From QHXQ01 sp036389375 (GTDB lineage: Bacteria > Acidobacteriota > Blastocatellia > Pyrinomonadales > Pyrinomonadaceae): a stretch of DNA of 51,317 nucleotides. This document shows positions 32,673 to 40,879 of the stretch, piece after piece (the first letter of the stretch is position 1; the number at the start of each line of letters is the position of its first letter). Both the position numbers and the translations under genes were made by a program. Location of the stretch: positions 1-51,317 of the forward strand of contig DASVQA010000003.1 of the NCBI GenBank assembly GCA_036389375.1, written 5' to 3'. The notes beneath the pieces are model-generated. The model was given only the letters and a program-made list of their open reading frames with translations, did not search any database and was not told the origin of the DNA.

Positions 32673-33107
32673 TCAGAGCAGCACGATGGAATCGTCGCGG
32701 GTGCGCGCGGGCGCTTGGCGCGTGTGCGGGCGGAGGTGGTGCGGGCATACGTCGCAGTAGTCGCCGAGCCGGGCTTTACGGTCGGCGCAGTCGTTACAGC
32801 CGAGCGTCTCGCCAAGTTCGCGGAGCAGGTCGAGCAGCGGGAGCAGACGCCGCCCGCGCTCCGTCAGCGCGTATTCGACGTGCGGCGGACTGCCGCCGAG
32901 GTTGCGCCGTTCGACGAGCGCATCGTGTTCCATCTCGCGCAGACGTTCGACGAGCGTGCGACTGCTGATCGGATGAAGCGCGGCGAGCAGTTCGGTGGTG
33001 CGACGCGGCGCATGGGCCAGATCGCGCACCACGAGCAGCGTCCACTTGTCGCCCACGATCTGCAACAAGCCCGCTACGGGGCAGCCGTCGCCTCTGCGTC
33101 GTCGCAT
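32673..33107 (-). CDS. HxlR family transcriptional regulator with Cys-rich C-terminal extension
   Basis: The 144-residue product has the HxlR winged-helix domain: CPVAGLLQIVGDKWTLLVVRDLA, the recognition-helix region ISSRTLVERLREMEHDALVERR, and the wing PPHVEYALTERGRRL. Residue C9 is where many HxlR proteins have a redox-sensing Cys. The tail adds two CxxC pairs (CNDC and CDVC, about 110-130), an extension that could bind metal or sense redox state. It sits upstream of the glycosyltransferase gene, which it may control. ATG 33107 is chosen; the upstream frame to 33179 lacks conservation. Confidence 0.88.
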   Translation of the reverse strand: MRRRRGDGCPVAGLLQIVGDKWTLLVVRDLAHAPRRTTELLAALHPISSRTLVERLREMEHDALVERRNLGGSPPHVEYALTERGRRLLPLLDLLRELGETLGCNDCADRKARLGDYCDVCPHHLRPHTRQAPARTRDDSIVLL

Positions 33108-33293
33108 CGCTAATCGTCTCTCGTTCGTTGGCTGTGGCGGCGCACACGCGCAAGTTGTTGCGCTGGCGCAACCGTCCATGTCTTGGGCGCAGAGCTTAAC
33201 ACAAAAGCCGGGGGCGCGTTCTGCCGGAATGCGCCGGACGCGGGCGGCGCAATGGTCAGGCAGCGCGTGACAGCGCGAGCCGGCCGGTTGCGC

Positions 33294-34697
33294 TTAGACG
33301 TTGGGCGCGTGCGCGTTTGCCTCGCGGTAGTCGCCGGCGATAACGATGGTGAGTTGTTCGGGTCGGAAGTATTTGCGGATGGCGGCGTTGACTTCGGCGC
33401 GCGTGACGGCTTCGATGAGTTGCGGGTAGCGATCAACGTAGTCTGTGCCGAGTTGGTAGAACTCTGCGTTCCACAGGGCCGCCGCCAGCCCTGCGTTCGT
33501 CGAGAGCGCAACCTTGAACGCGCCGATGGCGGCCGATTTCTCGTCCGCCAACTCGTCCTCGCGGATGCCGTCGGCCACGTAATCGCGCAGCACTTGCAAG
33601 GCTGAATTGATCGCCTGTTCCACGTTCTGCGGATTGACCGAGACGGTGATGTACCACGGCCCCGCCGCCAGACTTGGTGCGCGGAAGCGCGAGCCGATGC
33701 CGTAGGTCAGCCCCTCGCGGTCGCGCACCTGAAGACCCAGCCGCGACGAGAGCGTGCTTTCGCCGAGCGCGCTGTTGGCAAGGAGCGCGGCGTAATAATC
33801 GGCGGCGTCGCGCCGGAGCGGGGCAGCCGAGCCGAGCAGTATGTCCACGTTCGCCTTGTCGGCGAGCAACACAATCTCGCGCCGCGTCGCGGCCGCTTGC
33901 GCCGGATCGGTCACAGCAACGTCCACACGCTCAGGCCCGGCGAACGCGCCGAATGCCGCGCCAAAAACCTCTGTCGCCGCCGCGACCTCGACCGCGCCCG
34001 CGGCGGCGACGATGAGCGAGCGCCCGCCGTAACGTTCTTCGTAGAAGCGGCGCACGTCCGTCGTCGTGATGGCGTTGATGCTGTTGATGAGCGCGTCGCC
34101 CGCGTGCTGGTAGAAGGGATTCGCGGGGTCGAAGATGAGTTGCGTCAGCCGTTCGTAGGCGCGCGTGCGCGTGTTGGCCTGTTGCTCGAGGATGGCGGCG
34201 ATGGTCTGCTGCTTCAACTTCGCCAACTCGTCTGCGGGAAACGAAGGCTCACGCAACTCTTCGGCCAGTGTCGCCACGAGCAACGGCATGTCTTTGGCGA
34301 GCGCGCGCCCGACGATGTTGAGGGCGAACGGATCGGTCTCGAAATCGAGTTCCGCGCCGACCGCTTCCAGATCGCCCGCGAGTTGCAGCTTGGTGCGCCG
34401 CCGCGTGCCGCGCGCCAGCATGTCGGCGGTGAGACGCGCGAGACCGGGCTGCGCCGGCGGCTCGAAATATGAGCCGGCGCGCAGCGAGGCGCGCAGGGCG
34501 AGCGTCGGCGTCGCGTGATTTTCCAAGACAAGGAGCGTCGCGCCCGTGTCGAGCGAGGTGCGTGCGATGCGCGCGGCGAAGTGCGACTGGCCGACGCTTG
34601 CGCTCGTGTTCGGCTCGGCCGCAGCCGATGATTTATCGCCGCGCTCAAGTCCTGCTGTTTGCACCGCGAGGGGCGCGCTCTGGTCTTGCATGTTCAT
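33294..34697 (-). CDS. M16 family peptidase homologue, catalytically inactive partner
   Basis: The 467-residue product has the two-lobe insulinase/mitochondrial-processing-peptidase fold but lacks the HxxEH zinc motif: where it would lie the sequence reads GLARLTADMLARGT. It begins with an overlap of its ATG with the stop of the active partner (ATGA), a sign of translational coupling. Such pairs form heterodimers in which the inactive subunit helps bind substrate. The active partner has HLLEH; both lack signal peptides, so they are probably cytoplasmic or exported by other means. Confidence 0.9.
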   Translation of the reverse strand: MNMQDQSAPLAVQTAGLERGDKSSAAAEPNTSASVGQSHFAARIARTSLDTGATLLVLENHATPTLALRASLRAGSYFEPPAQPGLARLTADMLARGTRRRTKLQLAGDLEAVGAELDFETDPFALNIVGRALAKDMPLLVATLAEELREPSFPADELAKLKQQTIAAILEQQANTRTRAYERLTQLIFDPANPFYQHAGDALINSINAITTTDVRRFYEERYGGRSLIVAAAGAVEVAAATEVFGAAFGAFAGPERVDVAVTDPAQAAATRREIVLLADKANVDILLGSAAPLRRDAADYYAALLANSALGESTLSSRLGLQVRDREGLTYGIGSRFRAPSLAAGPWYITVSVNPQNVEQAINSALQVLRDYVADGIREDELADEKSAAIGAFKVALSTNAGLAAALWNAEFYQLGTDYVDRYPQLIEAVTRAEVNAAIRKYFRPEQLTIVIAGDYREANAHAPNV

Positions 34698-36094
34698 CAG
34701 CCGTTCGCTTGCTCCGTCTCGTCGTCGCGCTCCGGCTGCTTCGGCATGAAGTAGCCGACGGTGCGGTTGTCTTCGTGGAAATACCTGCGCGCGACGCGTT
34801 GCACGTCCGCCCCGCTGACGCGCGCGATGTTGGCCGCGTAGTCCTTATAGAAGCGCCAGTCGGCCACCGCTTCGGCTTCGGACATCTGCATGGCGACGCT
34901 CGCCGTGCCGTCCCGATTGTAAGCCACCTGCGCGAGAATCTGCTGCTTCGCCTTTTCGACTTCAGATGCAGGCAGACCTGCTTCCGCCACGCCGCGCAAC
35001 TCGCGCAGGATCACCTGCTCGACCGCGCGCGGCTCAACGTCCGGCTTGACCGTCGCATAGACGTTGAAGAGGCCGGGGTCGCGGAACTGATCGCAGTTGC
35101 TCGTGACGCTGACGGCGAGTTGCTGTTCGACGAGCGCTTGATAGAGCCGGCTGGTCAGCCCGTGCGCGAGCGCGGCCGACAAAACGACGAGCGCATAGAT
35201 GTCGTTCTCGACGGGCGGCGCGGCGGCGCGCGCGGCCAGTGCCTCGTTCGACAGGACGTTCATCTGTCCCAACACGGCCGGCGTGTGATAAGCGATCTGG
35301 ACGTGCGCCAACTCGCCCGCGCGGCGCAGCACAATACGCCGCTCGCCCTCCTGCGGCGGCTCGTCCGTATAGACTTCCGGAATAGGCTCGCGCGTCGCCG
35401 GGTGCGCGCCGAAATGCTGCTCGATGAGCCTGAGCGCCTCGCCGGGATTGAAGTCGCCGACGAGGATGGCGGTCGCGTTGTTCGGGTGATAGAAGGTGTC
35501 GTAGAAGGCTTTGAGCCGCGCGGTCGGGACGTTTTCTACGTCCGCGCGCCAGCCAATGGTCGGGTGATGATAAGGATGCTCACGAAAAGCCGTGGCATAG
35601 ACGGCTTCGTCCAAGACCATCATCGGCTCGTTCTGCCCGCGCTCAAGCTCGTTGCGCACGACGGTCATCTCGGATTGCCGGTCGGCGTCGGCGATGAACG
35701 AATTACGCATGCGGTCGGCTTCGAGTTGGATGGCGAGCGCGAGTTGATCGCTCGGCACGGTCTCGAAATAGTTGGTGCGGTCGTACCACGTCGTGGCGTT
35801 GAAGTCCGCACCGATCTTTTGCAAGGTCGCGGCGATCTGCGTGTTCCTGTCCTTGTTGAAAGTGGGCGTGCCCTTGAACAACATGTGTTCGAGCAGGTGC
35901 GTCGCGCCCGTATAGCCGACGGCTTCGTTGCGCGAGCCGACCTTGTAGAGCACGAGGAACGTGACGACTGGCGCGACGCGGTTCTCGCACAGCAGGACTT
36001 TCAGTCCGTTCGGCAGGCGATACTCGCGTATCCCGTCGCTCTCGTTGACGAACTCGACGCTCAAGGGCAATTGTTCAGTCTGCAAGCTAACCAT
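34697..36094 (-). CDS. M16 family zinc peptidase, active subunit
   Basis: The 465-residue product is a pitrilysin/insulinase-type protease. The inverted zinc motif is H66-LLE69-H70 (ATHLLEHMLFKGT), with a Glu in VVRNELERG (about 150) as probable third ligand. The second half repeats the fold and lacks the motif, as is usual. It forms a coupled pair with the inactive homologue that follows. Substrates in bacteria are mostly small peptides or processing intermediates and are not identifiable here. ATG 36094 has only a weak ribosome binding site (GATGAAGAT). Confidence 0.93.
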   Translation of the reverse strand: MVSLQTEQLPLSVEFVNESDGIREYRLPNGLKVLLCENRVAPVVTFLVLYKVGSRNEAVGYTGATHLLEHMLFKGTPTFNKDRNTQIAATLQKIGADFNATTWYDRTNYFETVPSDQLALAIQLEADRMRNSFIADADRQSEMTVVRNELERGQNEPMMVLDEAVYATAFREHPYHHPTIGWRADVENVPTARLKAFYDTFYHPNNATAILVGDFNPGEALRLIEQHFGAHPATREPIPEVYTDEPPQEGERRIVLRRAGELAHVQIAYHTPAVLGQMNVLSNEALAARAAAPPVENDIYALVVLSAALAHGLTSRLYQALVEQQLAVSVTSNCDQFRDPGLFNVYATVKPDVEPRAVEQVILRELRGVAEAGLPASEVEKAKQQILAQVAYNRDGTASVAMQMSEAEAVADWRFYKDYAANIARVSGADVQRVARRYFHEDNRTVGYFMPKQPERDDETEQANG

Positions 36095-36409
36095 ATCTTC
36101 ATCTGTCGTCGCTGCGGCCGGCGCGCCGAAATGGCTGCGCGCCTTATTCGTGCCCGCTCACTTCGAGCATCAGGCACACGAAGTCGCCGTTGTCGCGCAG
36201 ACGTTAACCGTATAGCTGGCCCGGGGCCGGATCTGACGGCGGCGGCGGGACAACTGGACTGCTACTGCAAAGGGGGCTTGGGGACGGCGGCCATGCTAAC
36301 AAATAAACGGGTTGAGAGTGAAATAAAGAGGCGGGCTGCCAGCGCAACCACCAGCGCCGCCGCGCTGGCGCACGGCTTCACGCTTGCGCGGGCCATGCCT
36401 CACTTTCTG
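36095..36409. other. Non-coding stretch before the leaderless operon
   Basis: No gene is seen in these 315 bases. The open frames crossing it on the plus strand are shadows. Confidence 0.5.
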
Positions 36410-36424
36410 CTTTGCATTGCAAAG
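36410..36424. promoter_or_regulatory. Palindrome upstream of the -35 box, operator candidate
   Basis: CTTTGC-ATT-GCAAAG is a perfect 6-base inverted repeat ending three bases before the -35 box. It is suited to a dimeric winged-helix regulator such as the one in the operon. Sequence match only. Confidence 0.45.
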
Positions 36425-36427
36425 TGC

Positions 36428-36456
36428 TTGACAGTATTTCCGCACGGGTGTATTGT
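36428..36456 (+). promoter_or_regulatory. Sigma70-type promoter, probably leaderless transcript
   Basis: A perfect -35 TTGACA (36428-36433) and TATTGT (36451-36456) are 17 bases apart. Transcription would start about at the ATG of the next gene (36463), leaving no leader. Confidence 0.65.
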
Positions 36457-36462
36457 GCGCGC

Positions 36463-37101
36463 ATGGCTGTTGTGCGCCTGCCGCGCGAGGAATCAACCGC
36501 AGATCAAGAGCCGCCCGCCCTGCATGCGCGGGCAATGGACAACCTGCGCTTCATCCGCGAGACGATGGAGAGCGCGGCGTCCTTTACGGCCGTGTCGGGC
36601 TGGGGCCAGTGCGCCATCGGGCTGACGGCGCTCGCCGCCGCTTACGCCGCCGCGCGCAAGAGTTGGCCCAACCACATGGTGACGGGCGCGTGGATCAAAA
36701 TCTGGCTCGGCGCGGCGCTCGCTTCGCTCCTGATCTCCGGCGGGACAATGTGGTTAAAGGCGCGCGCGCGGGCCGTGCCGCTAATGGCGCGCCCGGGTCG
36801 CAAACTCATGCTCAACTTCGCCCCGCCCGCCGTCGTCGGCGCGTTGCTAACGCTCGCACTCTATCGCGCCGGGCTGACGCAACTGATCCCCGCCACGTGG
36901 TTGCTGCTCTACGGCGCGGGCGTCGTCACGGGCGGCGCGTTCTCCGTCCAGATCGTGCCGGTGATGGGCTTGTGCTTCATGCTCGTCGGCGCAATCGCGC
37001 TCATTAGCCCGGTCAGTTGGACGAACGGCTTGATGGCGGCGGGCTTCGGCGGGCTGCACGTCATCTTCGGCGTTATGATTGCAAGGAGGCACGGTGGCTA
37101 A
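36463..37101 (+). CDS. Five-helix membrane protein of unknown function
   Basis: The 212-residue product has a polar N-terminus (about 1-45, with a helix LRFIRETMESAASF) and five membrane segments rich in Gly and Ala. The same arrangement, a small membrane protein followed by an overlapping winged-helix gene, recurs in acidobacteria, but its role is unknown. ATG 36463 lies at the predicted transcription start and lacks a ribosome binding site, consistent with leaderless translation. The stop overlaps the start of the next gene by 8 bases. Confidence 0.75.
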   Translation: MAVVRLPREESTADQEPPALHARAMDNLRFIRETMESAASFTAVSGWGQCAIGLTALAAAYAAARKSWPNHMVTGAWIKIWLGAALASLLISGGTMWLKARARAVPLMARPGRKLMLNFAPPAVVGALLTLALYRAGLTQLIPATWLLLYGAGVVTGGAFSVQIVPVMGLCFMLVGAIALISPVSWTNGLMAAGFGGLHVIFGVMIARRHGG

Positions 37102-37501
37102 ACAGAACGCGCTCAAGCAGAGCACGCCGCCGAAAGGCGACGCGCGACCGGAGGGCTTGCGCACGGTGCGCGGTCAGGCTGCGACTGCGGCGGACACACA
37201 CGGGGCGACGGCAGCGCTCGACCGCTTGATCCATGAGCGGCTGCGGCTCGGCATCGTCAGCGCGCTCGCCGTCAACCGTTCGCTCACGTTCAACGAATTG
37301 AAAGAACTACTCAAGACCTCGGACGGCAACCTGAGCGTCCACGCGCGCAAACTGGAAGAGGCCGAGTACATCACCTGCGAGAAATACTTCGACGGGCGCA
37401 CGCCCAAGACCGAATACCAACTCTCGCCGACGGGCCGGCGCGCGCTCGAACGCTATCTCAACCACATGGAGGCGCTCATCCGCGCGACGCGTGAAGGCTA
37501 A
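37094..37501 (+). CDS. Winged-helix transcriptional regulator
   Basis: The 135-residue product has a winged-helix domain in its C-terminal 95 residues: RLGIVSALAVNRSLTFNELKELL, the recognition helix SDGNLSVHARKLEEA and the wing TCEKYFDGRTPKTEYQLSPTGRRAL. This resembles ArsR/PadR-like 'winged helix DNA-binding' proteins that repress their own operon. The first 40 residues are basic and disordered. The start is a GTG at 37094 with AAGGAGG only four bases upstream. The palindrome at 36410-36424 is a candidate operator. Confidence 0.82.
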   Translation: MAKQNALKQSTPPKGDARPEGLRTVRGQAATAADTHGATAALDRLIHERLRLGIVSALAVNRSLTFNELKELLKTSDGNLSVHARKLEEAEYITCEKYFDGRTPKTEYQLSPTGRRALERYLNHMEALIRATREG

Positions 37502-37703
37502 ACGCTACGCGCCGGCAAAATTTTTTGCGTGCTCGCTTTATGCTGCAAAGGTCTTTATTACAATCGGCAAAACCGCACTTGCACATCGCCCGCAGCAGGG
37601 CCGGCAAGGGACGTTGGGCGAGGATGCGCTTGGGCGCGCACGGGCCGGTCATCGGGCGGGCGCACAGTCCGTGCGGCGCTTAGCCGAAGGAGGTGTTTAA
37701 GTC

Positions 37704-38048
37704 ATGGCTCACGTTATTAGATTCGTGCAGAGGCGGACGCGCCTGTTCGCGTCGGTCGGGACGGCGCTGCTTATGCCGCCGCTCATCTGTTGGCTGGCGC
37801 TCGTGCTGCTGCTGGCGGGCGTGCATGGGCCGGGCGCATTGCTGCATGGCATAGAGACGCACGGCGGGCAGACGGTTGAAGTGGCGATCCTGCTCGTCTG
37901 CCCGCTGCTCGCGGTGGCGGCCGGATTCACGGCTATCAGGCGTGTGCCGCGCGGACGCAAGGGCGCGGAATTGTGGTGCTGGACGATCATCGGCGTCGGG
38001 CTGGTCTGTGCCGTGTGCGCGGCGCTCGCGTCGCTGAGGCCGGCCTAA
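37704..38048 (+). CDS. Small membrane protein of unknown function
   Basis: The 114-residue product has three membrane segments (about 18-42, 58-76, 92-110). ATG 37704 follows AAGGAGG at nine bases. No family recognised. The 202-base gap upstream shows no promoter that I can defend. Confidence 0.65.
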   Translation: MAHVIRFVQRRTRLFASVGTALLMPPLICWLALVLLLAGVHGPGALLHGIETHGGQTVEVAILLVCPLLAVAAGFTAIRRVPRGRKGAELWCWTIIGVGLVCAVCAALASLRPA

Positions 38049-38085
38049 AAAAGTTTGCTCGCATGAGGCGAGCGAGGAGAAGGTT

Positions 38086-38811
38086 ATGAACACAAACGTC
38101 AATCTGGAAGCGGCCGTGGGCGTGCTCGGTTTGCTGGGCGCTGGCTGCCTGTTGTTTGCCGCCGTGCTGGTCGTGCTGTTTTTGCTTGTGCGTGGGCGGC
38201 GCGCGGCCGCGGGCAACGTACTGCTCGGCGCGCTCGGCCTCGTCATCGCCTACGCGGGCTTGCTCGTCGTCTTCTCGGTCGCCAGTGCGGAGCGGGTGCT
38301 GGCGCGCGGCGCGGAGAAACATTTCTGCGAGATTGATTGTCACCTCGCCTACTCGGTCGGTGATGTGCGCCAGACGAAGACGCTGGGGCCGGCAGCGCAG
38401 CCTACAACGGCGCAAGGCGTCTTCTACGTCGTGACCGTCAAGACGCGTTTTGACGAGCAGACCATCGCGCCAACGCGCGGTCAGCAGACGCTCACGCCGA
38501 ACAGTCGTGTCGTGACGGTGCTCGACGAGCAGGGGCGTGAGTACGCGGTCGCGCCCGCCGGGCAGCGCGCGTTGGAGTTGACGGAAGGGACGGGGCTGCC
38601 GTTTACGACGCCGCTCCGGCCCGGCGAGTCTTACACGACCGAGTTGGTCTTCGATCTGCCGGCGGACGTGCGTGCGCCGCGCCTGCTCATGCGCGAGGGC
38701 GAGACGGTCACACATTTCATCATCGGGCACGAGAACAGCCCACTGCACAAGAAGACGGCGTTTGCGCTGCCCGCGCCCGGTGCGACGGAGCCGCAGCGCG
38801 CCGCTAACTGA
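38086..38811 (+). CDS. Membrane-anchored protein with extracytoplasmic beta domain
   Basis: The 241-residue product has two N-terminal membrane helices (about 10-35 and 42-66) and a soluble part of about 170 residues with strands (GVFYVVTVKTRFDEQTI, RVVTVLDEQGREYAV, SYTTELVFDLPADV). The pattern of a vertically repeated beta-sandwich with the ALELTEGTG and PLRPGESY turns resembles DUF4352-type exported domains. ATG 38086 follows GAGGAGAAGG. It lies 37 bases after the preceding gene, probably one operon. Confidence 0.7.
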   Translation: MNTNVNLEAAVGVLGLLGAGCLLFAAVLVVLFLLVRGRRAAAGNVLLGALGLVIAYAGLLVVFSVASAERVLARGAEKHFCEIDCHLAYSVGDVRQTKTLGPAAQPTTAQGVFYVVTVKTRFDEQTIAPTRGQQTLTPNSRVVTVLDEQGREYAVAPAGQRALELTEGTGLPFTTPLRPGESYTTELVFDLPADVRAPRLLMREGETVTHFIIGHENSPLHKKTAFALPAPGATEPQRAAN

Positions 38812-38893
38812 AAGTGCGGCCCGTGCGCGCGATGGCTGATGAAAATGAAACTCGGCGGCGGTGTGTGCGTGCTGTTTGGTACGGGAGGCGAAG

Positions 38894-40879
38894 ATGAATG
38901 AGCGGACGAGACAAGGCTTGCACATTATCTTGGCAGCGCTCCTGCTCGGCGTGTTGGGCGATGCGCTGCTGCGCGCGACGCCGTGGGGCTTGAACTTCTT
39001 CCTGTGGACGTGCGCAGGGCTGTGCGCTACGGTCGCGCTGCTTGAGCATGGGCGGCGCGTGACAGCCTTAAAGAGCGACGGCGGGTGGTTGCTCTTGGCC
39101 GTCATCGTCTTCTCGGCCGCGTTCGCGTGGCGCGATTCGGCGACGCTCAAGTGGCTCGACGCGTCGGCGGTGGCGTGCTGCTTCGCTTTGCTGGCTTGGC
39201 GCGCGAGCGGTGCGCGGCTGCGGTGCGCGGGTCTCGCCGGGTACGCGCGTGGCATCGGCTTGGCGGGCTTGCACGCGCTCGGCGGCATCGTGCCGCTCGT
39301 CTGCGCGGACGTGAAGTGGCGCACGATTCCGCGCAACGGCGTCACGCGCCACGCGTTGGCGGTGCTGCGCGGCATGCTCATCGCCGTGCCGATCATGCTC
39401 GTCTTCGGCGGGCTGTTCATGGCGGCCGATGCCATCTTCGCCGGTCTCATCAACCGCACTTTCCAGTTCGATGAGGAATCTCTCATCTCGCACGGTCTGC
39501 TCGCCAGCGTCTTCAGTTGGCTCACCGCCGGATACTTTCGCGGCCTGCTGTTCGCCGGAGCGCCCGACGCGGCCGCAACGGCCACGCTGTCTTACGGCCA
39601 AGTGCCCGCGACGCCTACGCCGGGCGTTGACCTGACGACGGGCCCACGCACGCCGCCCGCGTCCGTCACCTCAGCGCCGAACGGCATGCCGGAGCACGCC
39701 CGCCGCGTCGAGAGTTGGCGGCGCGAGGACGCACCGGAGCGGAGCGACGACACGGGCGCGCAGCCTGAATCCGTCGAGAGCGCGCAGACGGAACGTGCCG
39801 CCGCCGAGCAGACGCAAACTGCGCCGGCCGGCAGCGCAGCGACGGGCGGCGATAAAACGGACGGCGCTTTGCCCCCGCCGTTCGTTGCGCCGTCCGCGCC
39901 GCGTTTCACGTTGGGCGCGGTCGAGGTCGGCGTGGTACTCGGTCTGCTTAATGCGCTGTTTCTCGCTTTCGTCTGCGTGCAGGTGCGTTACCTGTTCGGC
40001 GGCGGGGCGTGGGTCGTGGCGACAAGCGGGTTGACTTATGCCGAGTATGCGCGGCGCGGCTTCTTCGAGCTATGTTGGGCGACGGCGCTGGCGCTGCCGC
40101 TGCTGCTCGCGCTCCACTGGCTGCTGCGCGCGGACGACAAACTGGCCGGGCGTCTCTTTCGCGTGCTTGCGCTCGCGCAACTCGCGTTGCTGTTCGTCGT
40201 CATCGCCTCGGCGATCACGCGCATGCGCCTCTATCAAAGCGAGTACGGGCTGACCGAGTTGCGGCTCTACACGACGGCCTTCATGGGTTGGCTCGCGCTC
40301 GTCTTCGTCTGGTTCGCGGCGACCGTCCTGCGCGGCGCACGCGCACGCTTCGCGTGCGCCGCGCTCGTCGCCGCCGGCTTCGTCATCGCCGCGCTCCACA
40401 TCGTCAACCCCGACGCGACCATCGTCCGCACTAACGTCGCGCAGGCACGCAGGGGGCACGCCTTTGACGCCGCTTACGCCACGACGCTCAGCGCCGACGC
40501 CACACCGGCGCTCGTCCAAGCGCTGCCTGCGCTCGCGCAGACCGAACGCTGTCTCGCCGCGCGTGAACTGCTCGCGCAATGGTCGGCGCAGCGCAAGACC
40601 GGCTGGCGCTCCTGGAGCGTGGCGCGCAGCGACGCGTGGCGCGCGGTCACCGCCAACGAGCCAGCCCTGCGCGCATGGGCCTGTGCGCTGCAAGTTGAAA
40701 CGCAACTGCCGGTCGCAGACACGGGCTCATCAGCGCCCGCATCAAGCAGCGCGACCGGCGGCACGTTGCTGGTCGCGCCGCCGGTCGCACCGGCTGTAGC
40801 GCCGCCTGTTGCGCCGCTGCACGCTGCGCCGCCGGCCGGCGCACGGCAAGGGGCGGCGAAAGGGCGTGTGCGATGGTGA
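38894..40879 (+). CDS. Large membrane protein, DUF4173-like
   Basis: The 661-residue product has about a dozen membrane segments interrupted by a long polar Ala/Glu/Gln/Thr-rich insert at about residues 235-340, and a C-terminal soluble stretch ending in a Val-Ala-Pro-Pro-rich tail. The blocks ALRGMLIAVPIMLVFGGLF, and GLTYAEYARRGFFELCWATALALPLL near residue 380, are typical of DUF4173 proteins, whose function is unknown. ATG 38894 follows GGGAGG. The stop overlaps the next start by seven bases (ATGGTGA). Confidence 0.8.
   Translation: MNERTRQGLHIILAALLLGVLGDALLRATPWGLNFFLWTCAGLCATVALLEHGRRVTALKSDGGWLLLAVIVFSAAFAWRDSATLKWLDASAVACCFALLAWRASGARLRCAGLAGYARGIGLAGLHALGGIVPLVCADVKWRTIPRNGVTRHALAVLRGMLIAVPIMLVFGGLFMAADAIFAGLINRTFQFDEESLISHGLLASVFSWLTAGYFRGLLFAGAPDAAATATLSYGQVPATPTPGVDLTTGPRTPPASVTSAPNGMPEHARRVESWRREDAPERSDDTGAQPESVESAQTERAAAEQTQTAPAGSAATGGDKTDGALPPPFVAPSAPRFTLGAVEVGVVLGLLNALFLAFVCVQVRYLFGGGAWVVATSGLTYAEYARRGFFELCWATALALPLLLALHWLLRADDKLAGRLFRVLALAQLALLFVVIASAITRMRLYQSEYGLTELRLYTTAFMGWLALVFVWFAATVLRGARARFACAALVAAGFVIAALHIVNPDATIVRTNVAQARRGHAFDAAYATTLSADATPALVQALPALAQTERCLAARELLAQWSAQRKTGWRSWSVARSDAWRAVTANEPALRAWACALQVETQLPVADTGSSAPASSSATGGTLLVAPPVAPAVAPPVAPLHAAPPAGARQGAAKGRVRW

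Noticed and set aside
34469..36625. Very long plus-strand open frame opposite the M16 pair
   Set aside because: Arg/Asp/Val-rich composition, no domain, no ribosome binding site; it is the antisense shadow of two well-supported peptidase genes in high-GC DNA.
37987..39585. Minus-strand open frame of over 500 codons
   Set aside because: Runs opposite three membrane-protein genes with clear starts and ribosome binding sites; product is Arg/Ala-rich with no fold signs.
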